A stretch of 64,000 nt of DNA from an uncultured Williamsia sp. (GTDB taxonomy: Bacteria; Actinomycetota; Actinomycetes; Mycobacteriales; Mycobacteriaceae): positions 248,001 through 312,000 of the forward strand of contig NZ_CANLWM010000003.1 in NCBI RefSeq assembly GCF_947494875.1. The letters run 5' to 3'. Below are positions 33,805-42,081 of this stretch, piece by piece. The number at the start of each line of letters is the position of its first letter. The first letter of the stretch is position 1. Under the pieces are notes generated by a model that was not told the origin of the DNA, made no database searches, and was given only the letters and a program-made list of their open reading frames with translations. The translations under genes were made by a program, and so were the position numbers.

Positions 33805-34512
33805 ATGAAGCGCCTGTTCGCGTCCCTGTCCGTCGCCGTCGCGGTGGCCACCACCGGTGTCGTCCTGACCGGCGCCGCGCCCGCGTCCGCGGCGCCGTGT
33901 TCGAACGTCGAGGTCGTGTTCGCCCGGGGAACCGCGGAGCCGGCACCCCCGATCGGACTGACGGGTTCGGCGTTCATCGCGTCGCTGAGGTCGCAGCTGC
34001 CCGGCCGCTCGGTGGCGCAGTACGGCGTGAACTACCCCGCGTCGGCGAGCTTCACCGACCGCATCGGTACCGCGCGCTCGGTGATCGCAGGCGTGAACGA
34101 CGTGCAGCGGAGGGTCGCGTTCCTGGCGTCGGCGTGCCCCGGGACGCGGATCGTCCTCGCCGGCTACTCCCAGGGTGCGGTGGTCGCCGGCTACGCCGTG
34201 AGCCCGCAGGTGGTCCTGCCACCGGAGTACCGCACCTTCACCCCGCGCCCGCTGGCGCCCGCGCTGCTGCAGAAGATCGCCGCGGTCGTCCTCTTCGCCC
34301 CGCCGTCGGCGCGGTTCCTGTCCGACGCGGGTGCGCCGCCGGTCGCCGTGCAACCTGCCCTCGCCGGGCGTACCGCGCGGTACTGCATCCCCTCCGACAA
34401 CATCTGCAACGGGGCGCCGCTGGCGGGCCCGGGTGCTGTGCACGTGCTCTACGCGGTGAACGGCGACGTCGTACGCGGGGCGGGTTTCGCCGCCCGGGCG
34501 GTGCGCGGCTGA
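33805..34512 (+). CDS. Secreted cutinase-family esterase (Culp-like)
   Basis: 235 residues. A Sec signal peptide (MKRLFASLSVAVAVATT...) ends with a likely cut at ASA-APC. The mature part begins CSNVEVVFARGTAEP, the family's first strand. The nucleophile Ser122 lies in AGYSQGAVVAG. The acid is probably in CIPSDNICNG, and the His in GAVHVLYAVNGD. Such enzymes hydrolyse cutin, esters or phospholipids outside the cell. With the lipase that follows and the Mce importer, it could free lipids for uptake. It shares the operator region at 33695 with the thiolase. A strong terminator follows. Confidence 0.9.
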   Translation: MKRLFASLSVAVAVATTGVVLTGAAPASAAPCSNVEVVFARGTAEPAPPIGLTGSAFIASLRSQLPGRSVAQYGVNYPASASFTDRIGTARSVIAGVNDVQRRVAFLASACPGTRIVLAGYSQGAVVAGYAVSPQVVLPPEYRTFTPRPLAPALLQKIAAVVLFAPPSARFLSDAGAPPVAVQPALAGRTARYCIPSDNICNGAPLAGPGAVHVLYAVNGDVVRGAGFAARAVRG

Positions 34513-34526
34513 CCCACCCCGACGAG

Positions 34527-34557
34527 ACACCCCGACGACCGTTGGTCGTCGGGGTGT
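34527..34557 (+). terminator. Terminator after the cutinase gene
   Basis: A perfect 13-bp stem, ACACCCCGACGAC (34527-34539) with GTCGTCGGGGTGT (34545-34557), has a 5-nt loop CGTTG and is followed by TCTG. It starts 14 bp after the stop codon. Confidence 0.8.
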
Positions 34558-34722
34558 TCTGCGTTCGGGCCCCCGCTCGCGGCTGTCGTTGTGGCGAAGA
34601 AACACACATCGGCACATCAGTTGGCACCCGTCACCGAACTCAACTCCCGTTGTGGCACCGACCACAACGGATCGCACACTCGCACCCGGTGGCCGTCTCG
34701 GCCACGATCGAGGGGGGCATGC

Positions 34723-36021
34723 GTGCAACATCTGAGGTTCCGCCGCGTCCGCTGGGTGACGACCGTCGTCACGGCAGCCGCGGCACTGGTCATCTGGGGT
34801 TCGGCGACGGCGGTCGCCGCTCCACCACCCGCGCCGGTGCTCCCGGCGCTGCCCGGCGTCCCGACGCCACCACTCCCGCCGGCCTCGGAGCTCGGGCCGT
34901 CGTACTCCGACCCGGGTCCGCTGTACCGGCACCCGCCGAACCTCGCGTCGATGCGGGACGGCGACGTGATCGGTGCTCAGCGCAAGCCCAACCCGTTCCG
35001 GGTGGTGCCGTCCGAGACCTGGCAGATCCGGTACAAGACGACGGACTCGCACGGGCAGCCGATGGTCGGTGTCACCCTGGTGATGGCACCGTTCAACCGT
35101 GCCGCCAACGTTCCGCTGCTCTCGTACCAGATGATCACCAACGCCCTCGGCATGCGGTGTCAGGCATCGCAGAGCGTGTACACGTCGACCGATTTCTCGG
35201 CGTCCCCGGCCGATCCTTGGGGCTTCAACGTCGCGCTGTTGCGCGGGTGGGCGATCGCCGTCCCCGACCACCTCGGGGAGAAGTCGGCGTACGGAGCGGT
35301 CCGTATGAGCGGTCACGTCATCCTCGACGGGATCCGCGCCGCCACGCGGTGGGCCCCGCTGCGTCTGCAGAAGTCGCGGGTCGGCATGTCCGGGTACTCC
35401 GGTGGTGGGATGGCGACCGCATCGGCTGCTGCGCAGCAGCCGACCTATGCCCCCGACGTGAATCTGGTCGGGTCGGCCGAGGGCGGCGTGCCCACCAACC
35501 TCGAGCAGATGGCCGAGGCCATCGGCACCGAGAAGACGCATCCCGCGTTCGGTCTGGCGATGGCCGCCGCCCTCGGGCTCGAGCGTGAGTACCCGAAGGA
35601 GCTGCCCATCAGCAAGCACCTGAACTGGCTCGGGTTGCAGACGCGGGCGCAGATGGCGAACGCCTGCACCAACGAGATCCTCACCGTCGGGTTCGGCAAG
35701 ACGGCACGGATGCTGGCGACGAACTTCGATCTGCTGAACGACCCGTCGACGAAGAAGGTGCTGCGGGAGAACTCCATCGGGTACATGCCGGAGACCCCGA
35801 CGGCGCCGATCTTCGAGTTCCACTCCCCGACGGACCCGTTGATCTCGGTGGCGTTCCTGAACCAGACGATGGCCCGGTACTGCCGGGCGGGCACCAAGGT
35901 CGTCCAGTTGTCGACGCCGGCACCGGAGCACCTGAGCGCGGCCGCCGTGGGGTTCTTCCCCGCCCTGCAGTGGCTGCAGGACCGGTTCGACGGGAAGCCG
36001 GCGCCGACGACCTGTCGATGA
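34723..36021 (+). CDS. Secreted lipase (LIP/secretory lipase family)
   Basis: 432 residues from a GTG six bases after AGGGGGG. A Sec signal peptide runs to about TAVAAAPPPAP, followed by a Pro-rich stretch. The alpha/beta-hydrolase nucleophile is Ser226 in GMSGYSGGGMATA. EFHSPTDPLI and PAPEHLSAA near the end supply Asp and His. The family (PF03583-like) acts on triacylglycerols or other esters and is common in mycolic-acid bacteria. It follows the cutinase after a terminator and so has its own promoter. It probably releases fatty acids outside the cell. Confidence 0.88.
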   Translation: MQHLRFRRVRWVTTVVTAAAALVIWGSATAVAAPPPAPVLPALPGVPTPPLPPASELGPSYSDPGPLYRHPPNLASMRDGDVIGAQRKPNPFRVVPSETWQIRYKTTDSHGQPMVGVTLVMAPFNRAANVPLLSYQMITNALGMRCQASQSVYTSTDFSASPADPWGFNVALLRGWAIAVPDHLGEKSAYGAVRMSGHVILDGIRAATRWAPLRLQKSRVGMSGYSGGGMATASAAAQQPTYAPDVNLVGSAEGGVPTNLEQMAEAIGTEKTHPAFGLAMAAALGLEREYPKELPISKHLNWLGLQTRAQMANACTNEILTVGFGKTARMLATNFDLLNDPSTKKVLRENSIGYMPETPTAPIFEFHSPTDPLISVAFLNQTMARYCRAGTKVVQLSTPAPEHLSAAAVGFFPALQWLQDRFDGKPAPTTCR

Positions 36022-36050
36022 TCGGGTTGCCGCTCGCCTAGGGTCGGAGC

Positions 36051-37040
36051 ATGTTCCAGACCCCCGGGCCGGTCGTCGTCGATCTCGACGACCGGTCCGG
36101 GGGTCTTCTCGATCCCCCGGTTTATCGCGGTGGTCCTCGGATCGGGGTCGTCTCCGCTGACCTGCCCGAGGCTGCATGGGGGGCGGCCGCGCAGGGCTGC
36201 GACGTCGTCTATGCGACACCGCAAGTCGCCGGCGACCGACGCTGGTGCGTCGGCGTCGACGATCCCGGGGGGACCGCCGCTCGGGTGGTCGACGACCTCG
36301 CGCGACACCCCCAGGCGGCGGCGGTGCTCGCACAGGTCCTGCGAGCCGGGGAACACGTGTCGGTCGCGCACGCCCTGCTCGTCGAGTCGTTCGCCTACTC
36401 GACCCTGCTCGGCGGCCCCGAGTTCGCGAAGTGGCTCGCCGGGCGTGGCGAGAAGCCGGCGCCGCCCCCGGCGTCCGATCCGGTCCTGATCGACCGCGAC
36501 GACGACGTCCTGACGATCGCGCTCAACCGGCCGGACCGACGCAACGCCTACGGGGCAGCGCTGCGGGACGCGCTGAACGCGGCGATCGACGTCGCCCGGT
36601 ACGACAGCACGGTCCGCGCGGTCCACCTGCGGGCGGTCGGTTCGTCGTTCTGTTCCGGCGGCGACCTCGCGGAGTTCGGGACCACCGCCGATGTCGCGAC
36701 CGCCCACGTCATCCGGACCGCGGTCGGGTCGGGCCCGCGGATCGCCGAGATCGCGTCGACGGTCACGGCGTTCGTCCACGGCGGGTGTGTGGGTGCGGGC
36801 ATCGAGCTCCCGGCGATGGCCGGCCGGGTGGTCATGGACCCCGCGACGATCGTGCACCTGCCCGAGCTGTCGATGGGCCTCATCCCGGGAGCCGGTGGGA
36901 CGGTCAGCATCTCCCGGCGGATCGGGCGCTGGCGCACGTTCCACCTGGCCGCCACCGACGAGGTGGTCGACCCGGCGACGGCACTCGCCTGGGGCCTCTG
37001 CGACGCCGTCGAGGCGGTCAGACCGGTCGACCCTCGATGA
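36051..37040 (+). CDS. Enoyl-CoA hydratase/isomerase with a long N-terminal extension
   Basis: 329 residues. The crotonase core starts only at about residue 142 (DPVLIDRDDDVLTIALNRP) and contains RAVGSSFCSGGDLAEFG, FVHGGCVGAGIELPAMAG and LPELSMGLIPGAGGTVSISR. The first 140 residues (start MFQTPGPVVVDLDD) have no motif I recognise, though HVSVAHALLVESFAYSTLLGG looks structured. The core ends early, without the usual C-terminal helices, so the extension may replace them. The last 23 bp overlap the convergent amidohydrolase gene. The reaction is uncertain. Confidence 0.8.
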   Translation: MFQTPGPVVVDLDDRSGGLLDPPVYRGGPRIGVVSADLPEAAWGAAAQGCDVVYATPQVAGDRRWCVGVDDPGGTAARVVDDLARHPQAAAVLAQVLRAGEHVSVAHALLVESFAYSTLLGGPEFAKWLAGRGEKPAPPPASDPVLIDRDDDVLTIALNRPDRRNAYGAALRDALNAAIDVARYDSTVRAVHLRAVGSSFCSGGDLAEFGTTADVATAHVIRTAVGSGPRIAEIASTVTAFVHGGCVGAGIELPAMAGRVVMDPATIVHLPELSMGLIPGAGGTVSISRRIGRWRTFHLAATDEVVDPATALAWGLCDAVEAVRPVDPR

Positions 37041-38424
37041 GCGTGTGGACGACGCGAGCCGCGCCGGGATCGGCCAGGACCTCCCGGCCCGGGCGGTCCA
37101 GCACGACGACGTCGCCGCACTCCGCCACCGCGATCCGCCGCTCGGGCCCGCCGGGGGTCGCGGCGCCCGACTGGTAGGCCGCGAACGCCTGCGCCGCAGT
37201 GCATCTCTCGTCGGGGCGACCCACGCGACGTCCGAGACGCGTCCTGCGGTGCACGGCCGCGTCGATCACCGCGAGGGGGTCCACGGGACCGTACGGCGTG
37301 TCACTGCTGAGGGCGACAGGCACACCGACCCGCGTCAGACTCGCGCACCGATAGAGATCGTCGTGGTCGCCCGGGTCGGATCCGTCGAGGAAGTCGTCGC
37401 CGCGGTCGGCGAGGAAACCGGGTTGGGTGACGACGGTGACGCCGAGTTCGCCGAGGTGCCGTGCGGTGCTCGCATCCACCACACCCGCGTGTTCGACGCG
37501 ATCCCCCCGCCCGACCCCGGCCGCGAGGCTCAGCGCGAGGGCGGCACGGGACACGCAGTGCACCGCGACCGCCCGGCCCGCCTCGTGGGCCGCGGTGACC
37601 GCCGCGGTCAGCTCGGTCAGCGACGGCATCGGTGCGTCCGCGACGACGATCTTGTACGGGCCCGTCGTGACCCGTGACGACGCCACCTGTTTCCCGAGGG
37701 GCACGCCGAGCAGATGCAATCGCTGCGGGAGGCGCCGTTCGTCCGCCGCGGTGATCAAAGCCGTGAGGGAGCGGTCGTCGAGATCCGGTGTCGCATCGGT
37801 GATCTCGACGATCCCCAGCCCGGCCAGACGGGCGCCCACGGCGTCGAGAGCCGGTGGTCCCGCTCCCGGGAGGCGTGACCGCACCAGGTCGTCGGCCCGC
37901 CACAGACGGCCCGTCGGCCGACCGAGCGGGTCGCGCTCGACGCCCGGATGGTCCGCGGTGTCGAGCCGGAGGGCCCGGATCGCAGCCGCGTTCACCGTCC
38001 ACAGCGCGCCGCTGCGGTGCTGGATCCGCACCGGTCGGTCTGCGTGCAGTCCGTCGAGGACGTCGGCGTCGAGATCGCCGGCGACCGTCTCGATGTAGCC
38101 GGTCCCCCGCACCCAGCCGGCGGGGTCGGACGGGGCCCGGGCCAGCGCGGCGGCGAGGTCGGCGCGGTCGCGGACCGCGGGCGGGCCGCACGGCGTGGAC
38201 GAATCCGCCGCGGCGGTGGCGAAGAGGTGGGCGTGGTGGTCGACGAAGCCCGGCATGACCGCGCAACGGTCGGCGTCGACGACGACGTCGGCGGATCCTG
38301 TCGCGAGACGTGGTGCGACGGCTGTGATCAGCGAGTCACCCCCGGGTCCGCAGGCGATCCGGATGTCGACGGGCGTCGGGCCGCCGGTGTCGGCGTTGAC
38401 GACGACGCAGGACCGGATCGGCAC
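37018..38424 (-). CDS. Amidohydrolase family 3 protein
   Basis: 468 residues. Metal-binding elements of the urease-like superfamily are visible: GFVDHHAHLF (HxH-type), TGPYKIVVAD (candidate carbamylated Lys), AVHCVSRAAL, RVEHAGVV, and ALSSDTPYGPVDPL (Asp). The fold has the small beta-sandwich composite domain at both ends (NADTG..., VVVLDRPGREVLADPG). Members hydrolyse amides, imides or formamides of many kinds. It is divergent from the CoA-transferase gene across 47 bp. The substrate is unknown. Confidence 0.87.
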   Translation of the reverse strand: MPIRSCVVVNADTGGPTPVDIRIACGPGGDSLITAVAPRLATGSADVVVDADRCAVMPGFVDHHAHLFATAAADSSTPCGPPAVRDRADLAAALARAPSDPAGWVRGTGYIETVAGDLDADVLDGLHADRPVRIQHRSGALWTVNAAAIRALRLDTADHPGVERDPLGRPTGRLWRADDLVRSRLPGAGPPALDAVGARLAGLGIVEITDATPDLDDRSLTALITAADERRLPQRLHLLGVPLGKQVASSRVTTGPYKIVVADAPMPSLTELTAAVTAAHEAGRAVAVHCVSRAALALSLAAGVGRGDRVEHAGVVDASTARHLGELGVTVVTQPGFLADRGDDFLDGSDPGDHDDLYRCASLTRVGVPVALSSDTPYGPVDPLAVIDAAVHRRTRLGRRVGRPDERCTAAQAFAAYQSGAATPGGPERRIAVAECGDVVVLDRPGREVLADPGAARVVHTLIEGRPV

Positions 38425-38471
38425 GGCCGCTATGCTATCGCCGCAGGCCAGATGCTCCTCCGACGAGGCGG

Positions 38472-39689
38472 GTGCGGGTGGATCCGACGACAGGCGACGC
38501 CACGGCGCAGTGGGCGCGTCACGGCCTCACGTCGCTGTGCGGTGAGCCCTCGGGCACCGGCGACGCCAGTCGCGCCGGGGTGCTCGTCGAGGCGCATCGC
38601 GTGCTTGCCCACGTCCGTCCGGGGGCCACGGTCGGCGATGCCGCGGTCCTTCTCGCGGGCCGCGCCGCGCTGTCGGGACGGAGCCGCGCGGGGTCCGTCT
38701 CCGTCGGTGGGGCGTCCCGACTTCTCCCGGCCCGCGACGGCCACGTCGCGATCACGCTGTCACGGGACGACGACGTCGACCTGGTCCCCGCGTTCCTTCG
38801 CCGCGCCGTCGAGCGCGCGGACTCCTGGGTGGCGCTCACCGATGCCGCGAGGGTGATGTCGCCCGCGGAGTGGGTGGACCGGGGCGCCGAACTCGGGCTC
38901 CCGGTCGCGGCGCTCGGCGAGACCGCACCCGGCGCGCCCGTCGTGTCCCGGCGAGGATCCCGTCGGAGCGCGGGTGAACGGCCGTTGCTCGTCGCGGACC
39001 TCTCGTCCCTGTGGGCGGGACCGCTGTGTACCCGACTTCTCGCCGATGCCGGCGCGACGGTCGTCAAGGTGGAGAGCCCGGCGCGCCCCGACGGTGCCCG
39101 GCAGGGCGACGTCCGCTTCTTCGACTGGATGAACCACGGGAAACTCTCCTGGGCGGTCGATCCCACGCGATCTCCCGACCGCGTCCGTCAGCTGCTGCGG
39201 TGCGCTGATGTCGTGGTCGAGGCCTCCAGGCCGCGGGCGCTGCGGCGACTGGGTCTCGACTCGTCGTCGGTGCCGGCACGACCCGGACAGGTGTGGTTGC
39301 GCATCACCGGCCACGGTCTCGCCCACCCCGACCGCGTCGCCTTCGGTGACGACGCGGCGGTGGCGGGTGGGCTCGTGGTCGGGACCCCGCGCCACACGAT
39401 GTTCTGTGCCGACGCCGTCGCCGACCCGCTGACGGGCCTCGAGGCGGCCCGGGCGGTGACGCAGAGCCTCGCCCGTGGCGGCGGCGAAGTCATCGACGTC
39501 GCGCTGTCGACGGTCGCGGCCCGGTACGCCGCGCTCGGGACCGTCGACACGGGGGCTCGGATCGACCGGCCGGACCCGCCGTCGGCACCCCCGTTCACGC
39601 CGTCGGCGGCACGGCTCGGCGCCGATGGCGATCGCGTCGAGAGACTTCTCGCGTCCATCGCCTCGACGGGGTACGGTCACGGCACCTGA
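38472..39689 (+). CDS. Family III CoA-transferase with permuted domain order
   Basis: 405 residues, GTG start. The usual opening of CaiB/BaiF enzymes (LLVADLSSLWAGPLCTRLLADAGATVVKVES, here spanning about residues 172-202) is not at the N-terminus but after a 165-residue domain. That first domain (SVSVGGASRLLPARDGHVA, LGLPVAALGE) resembles the small domain that normally comes later. The catalytic Asp is probably Asp293 or Asp294 in AFGDDAAVAGG. It should move CoA between acids. ALDH2 follows and probably shares the transcript. I believe similar permuted forms occur in other actinobacteria. Confidence 0.82.
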   Translation: MRVDPTTGDATAQWARHGLTSLCGEPSGTGDASRAGVLVEAHRVLAHVRPGATVGDAAVLLAGRAALSGRSRAGSVSVGGASRLLPARDGHVAITLSRDDDVDLVPAFLRRAVERADSWVALTDAARVMSPAEWVDRGAELGLPVAALGETAPGAPVVSRRGSRRSAGERPLLVADLSSLWAGPLCTRLLADAGATVVKVESPARPDGARQGDVRFFDWMNHGKLSWAVDPTRSPDRVRQLLRCADVVVEASRPRALRRLGLDSSSVPARPGQVWLRITGHGLAHPDRVAFGDDAAVAGGLVVGTPRHTMFCADAVADPLTGLEAARAVTQSLARGGGEVIDVALSTVAARYAALGTVDTGARIDRPDPPSAPPFTPSAARLGADGDRVERLLASIASTGYGHGT

Positions 39690-39714
39690 ACAGTTCGACA
39701 AAGGATGTACAACT

Positions 39715-39765
39715 GTGTCTGACGTCGTCCCCACCCCCGGCACGCCGACCCCGAGCCGGTCGTGA
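39715..39765 (+). other. Possible 16-codon leader ORF before the second aldehyde dehydrogenase
   Basis: A GTG at 39715 has AAAGGA nine bases upstream and encodes a 16-residue Pro/Thr-rich peptide (VSDVVPTPGTPTPSRS). Its TGA overlaps the GTG start of the aldehyde dehydrogenase (GTGA). The dehydrogenase itself has no ribosome site, so this frame may deliver ribosomes to it. It could also be chance. Confidence 0.35.
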
Positions 39766-41282
39766 CCGACCTCGCGGACGCCGCCACCAGCGTCGAGGTC
39801 AACCGGCAGGCCGCCGCAGCGGCGGAGTCACGCATGCTGATCGGCGGGCGGCTCGTCGCGGCCCGGTCGGGGGCGGAGTTCGAGAACCGGTCCCCTGCCA
39901 CCGGCGTCGTGCTCGGCTCCACCGCGGCGGCGGGGCCGGAGGACATGGACGCCGCCATCGCCGCGGCGCGAACGGCATTCGACGACGGCATCTGGGCCTC
40001 GGATCGGGCTCTGCGCCGTCGGTGCCTGCTGCAGTTGCAGGAGGCTGTCGAGGCCGAGCGTGACCAGATCGTCGACGAGCTGATCGCGGAGGTCGGCGCA
40101 CCCCGGATGACGATGGGTATCGCTCAACTCGACTGGCCACTCCTCGACGCTCTCACCTACCCCGCCGACCTCATCGACAGCTTCGAGTGGGAACGCGATC
40201 TCGGGCCCGGTGAGGTCGCGGGACCGGACAACCGTCGGATGGTGGTGAAGGAGCCGATCGGCGTCGTCGGGGCCATCGCGCCCTGGAACTTCCCCCTCGA
40301 GATCGCGTTGAACAAACTCGGGCAGGCGCTCGCCACCGGCAACACCGTCGTCCTCAAGCCGGACCCGAACACCCCCTGGAACGCCACGCGGCTGGGACGG
40401 TTGATCGTCGAGCACACCGACATCCCGGCCGGCGTGGTGAACATCGTCCCCACGCCGGACAACTCGGTCGCCGAGATGCTCGTCACCGACCCCCGCGTCG
40501 ACCTGATCTCCTTCACCGGATCGACGACGGTGGGACAGCTGATCGTCCGGAGATCCGCCGACACCCTGAAGAAGGTCTTCCTCGAACTCGGCGGCAAGTC
40601 CGCGATGGTCGTCCTCCCCGACGCCGACATCGACGGCGTCGTCGGCAACACGATGGCGGTCTGCGTCCACGCCGGACAGGGGTGCGCCATCACGACCAGG
40701 TTGCTGGTACCCGCGTCCCGGCACGACGAGGTCGCGGAGAAGGTCGCCGACCTCTTCGCACTCTTCCGTCCCGGCGATCCCGCCTCCGACGCGACGGTCT
40801 TGGGACCGGTGGTCAACCGGGCACAGCAGGAGCGGGTGCTCGGCTACGTCGAGCGGGCGCGGGCGGCGGGTGCCGACATCGTGACCGGTGGTCGTGCACC
40901 GGCCGATCTCCCCGAGCACCTGCGTGGGGGGACGTTCGTCGAGGCGACGCTGATCGCGGGACTCGACAACTCCTCCGAGGCGGCGCAGGACGAGATCTTC
41001 GGACCCGTCATGGTCCTTCTCCCGTACGACGACGAGGAGGACGCGCTGCGGATCGCGAACGACAGTCGATACGGGCTGTCGGGGTCGGTGTGGTCGGCGT
41101 CGGACGAGCGGGCCCTGGCGTTCGCCCGACGGGTGCGGACGGGGTCGATGATGGTGAACGGCGGCATGTTCTACGGCGCGGACGCCCCCTACGGCGGGTA
41201 CAAGCAGAGCGGGGTCGGCCGTCAGAACGGCGTCGAGGGGTTCGAGCAGTACCTCGAGACGAAGACCATCGGGTACCGCTGA
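39762..41282 (+). CDS. Aldehyde dehydrogenase, paralogue of the mce-operon enzyme
   Basis: 506 residues from a GTG. The residues IAPWNFPLEI, LELGGKS and HAGQGCAI with nucleophile Cys308 are intact. The whole chain aligns with the enzyme at 16405 without large gaps, and the last 40 residues are almost the same, so a duplication is clear. The polar leader (SVEVNRQAAAAAESR) is also shared. It follows the CoA-transferase by 72 bp and precedes an SDR that carries the mce-linked operator. A role on a related aldehyde is likely. Confidence 0.9.
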   Translation: MTDLADAATSVEVNRQAAAAAESRMLIGGRLVAARSGAEFENRSPATGVVLGSTAAAGPEDMDAAIAAARTAFDDGIWASDRALRRRCLLQLQEAVEAERDQIVDELIAEVGAPRMTMGIAQLDWPLLDALTYPADLIDSFEWERDLGPGEVAGPDNRRMVVKEPIGVVGAIAPWNFPLEIALNKLGQALATGNTVVLKPDPNTPWNATRLGRLIVEHTDIPAGVVNIVPTPDNSVAEMLVTDPRVDLISFTGSTTVGQLIVRRSADTLKKVFLELGGKSAMVVLPDADIDGVVGNTMAVCVHAGQGCAITTRLLVPASRHDEVAEKVADLFALFRPGDPASDATVLGPVVNRAQQERVLGYVERARAAGADIVTGGRAPADLPEHLRGGTFVEATLIAGLDNSSEAAQDEIFGPVMVLLPYDDEEDALRIANDSRYGLSGSVWSASDERALAFARRVRTGSMMVNGGMFYGADAPYGGYKQSGVGRQNGVEGFEQYLETKTIGYR

Positions 41283-41314
41283 CACCCGCGACAATGACGA
41301 GCGGGACCGCCACG

Positions 41315-41335
41315 GTACCGTCGGACCAACAGTAA
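41315..41335. promoter_or_regulatory. Candidate operator of the mce-linked regulon (site 4)
   Basis: GTACCGTC (41315-41322), 5 nt, AACAGTAA (41328-41335). It matches the perfect site at 30606 at 12 of 16 arm positions and lies 28 bp before the SDR gene, where it would overlap the promoter. Confidence 0.5.
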
Positions 41336-41363
41336 GTGTTTCGGTGGAGCAGAGAGGCGCACG

Positions 41364-42053
41364 ATGACACGCACGGTCGTGATCTCCGGGGGTACGGGCG
41401 GACTGGGGTCGGCGGTGACCGCGCGGCTCGCCGCCGACGGGTGGCGCGTGGTCGTCCCGTGGGTCGTCGAGTCCGAGCTCGACCGCGTGCGTGGGGTCGA
41501 CGGGATCGAACTGATCCAGGCCGACCTGATGGATCCCGACAGTGTCGCGACGGTCGTCGATCTCGCCACGGCGGACGGATCCGAACTGCGCTCGCTCGTC
41601 AATCTGGTCGGCGGCTTCGCCATGGGGGGTCGTCTGCACGAGACCCCGGTCGACGACTTCGAATCCCTTCTGCGCCTCAACGTCCGGCCGCTCTACCTCC
41701 TGAGCCAGGCCGTCCTCCCGCATCTCGTCGCCGCCGGCGGCGGGGCGATCGTGGGGGTGTCGGCGAAGGCCGCGTTCGCCCCGTTCTCAGGGGCGTCCGC
41801 CTACGTCACCGCCAAAGCCGCGGTGTGGACGCTCATCCAGTCGATCGCGGTCGAGTACGCCAAGGACGGTGTCCGCGCGAACGCGATCCTGCCGTCGGTC
41901 ATCGACACCCCCGGGAACCGGGACTCGCAGCCGTCGGCCGACAGGTCGAACTGGGTGTCGCCCGCGCAGATCGCCGAGGCGATCGCGTTCCTCGTGTCCG
42001 ACGCGGGGTCCGCGGTGACCGGTGCGCAGGTCCCGGTGCCGGGCGTCGGCTGA
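41364..42053 (+). CDS. Short-chain dehydrogenase/reductase
   Basis: 229 residues. The coenzyme motif GGTGGLG (residues 9-15) is at the N-terminus, NLVGGFAMGG stands for the NNAG motif, and the active site is YVTAKAAV with Ser in GVSAKAA. The C-terminal substrate loop is short (VIDTPGNRD), and the last residues (GAQVPVPGVG) match the classical SDR end. It oxidises or reduces a carbonyl with NAD(P). It has its own operator at 41315 and ends at a small hairpin. Confidence 0.88.
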   Translation: MTRTVVISGGTGGLGSAVTARLAADGWRVVVPWVVESELDRVRGVDGIELIQADLMDPDSVATVVDLATADGSELRSLVNLVGGFAMGGRLHETPVDDFESLLRLNVRPLYLLSQAVLPHLVAAGGGAIVGVSAKAAFAPFSGASAYVTAKAAVWTLIQSIAVEYAKDGVRANAILPSVIDTPGNRDSQPSADRSNWVSPAQIAEAIAFLVSDAGSAVTGAQVPVPGVG

Positions 42054-42061
42054 CCCTGCGT

Positions 42062-42079
42062 CCGACCGCCGTCGGTCGG
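42062..42079. terminator. Small hairpin between convergent genes
   Basis: CCGACCG (42062-42068) pairs with CGGTCGG (42073-42079) around a 4-nt loop, in the 28-bp gap between the SDR and GyrI-like genes. The stem is short, so terminator function is only likely. Confidence 0.45.
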
Positions 42080-42081
42080 CA

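Noticed and set aside
33709-36333. An 874-codon open frame on the minus strand opposite the cutinase and lipase.
   Set aside because: The plus-strand products have signal peptides and catalytic Ser motifs. The minus frame is Arg-rich shadow sequence.
39660-39700. A fifth copy of the TTACYGTN-N5-NNCAGTAA motif before the second aldehyde dehydrogenase.
   Set aside because: GTACGGTC and AACAGTTC are present, but the spacer is about 10 nt rather than 5, so it does not fit the rule followed by the other four sites.
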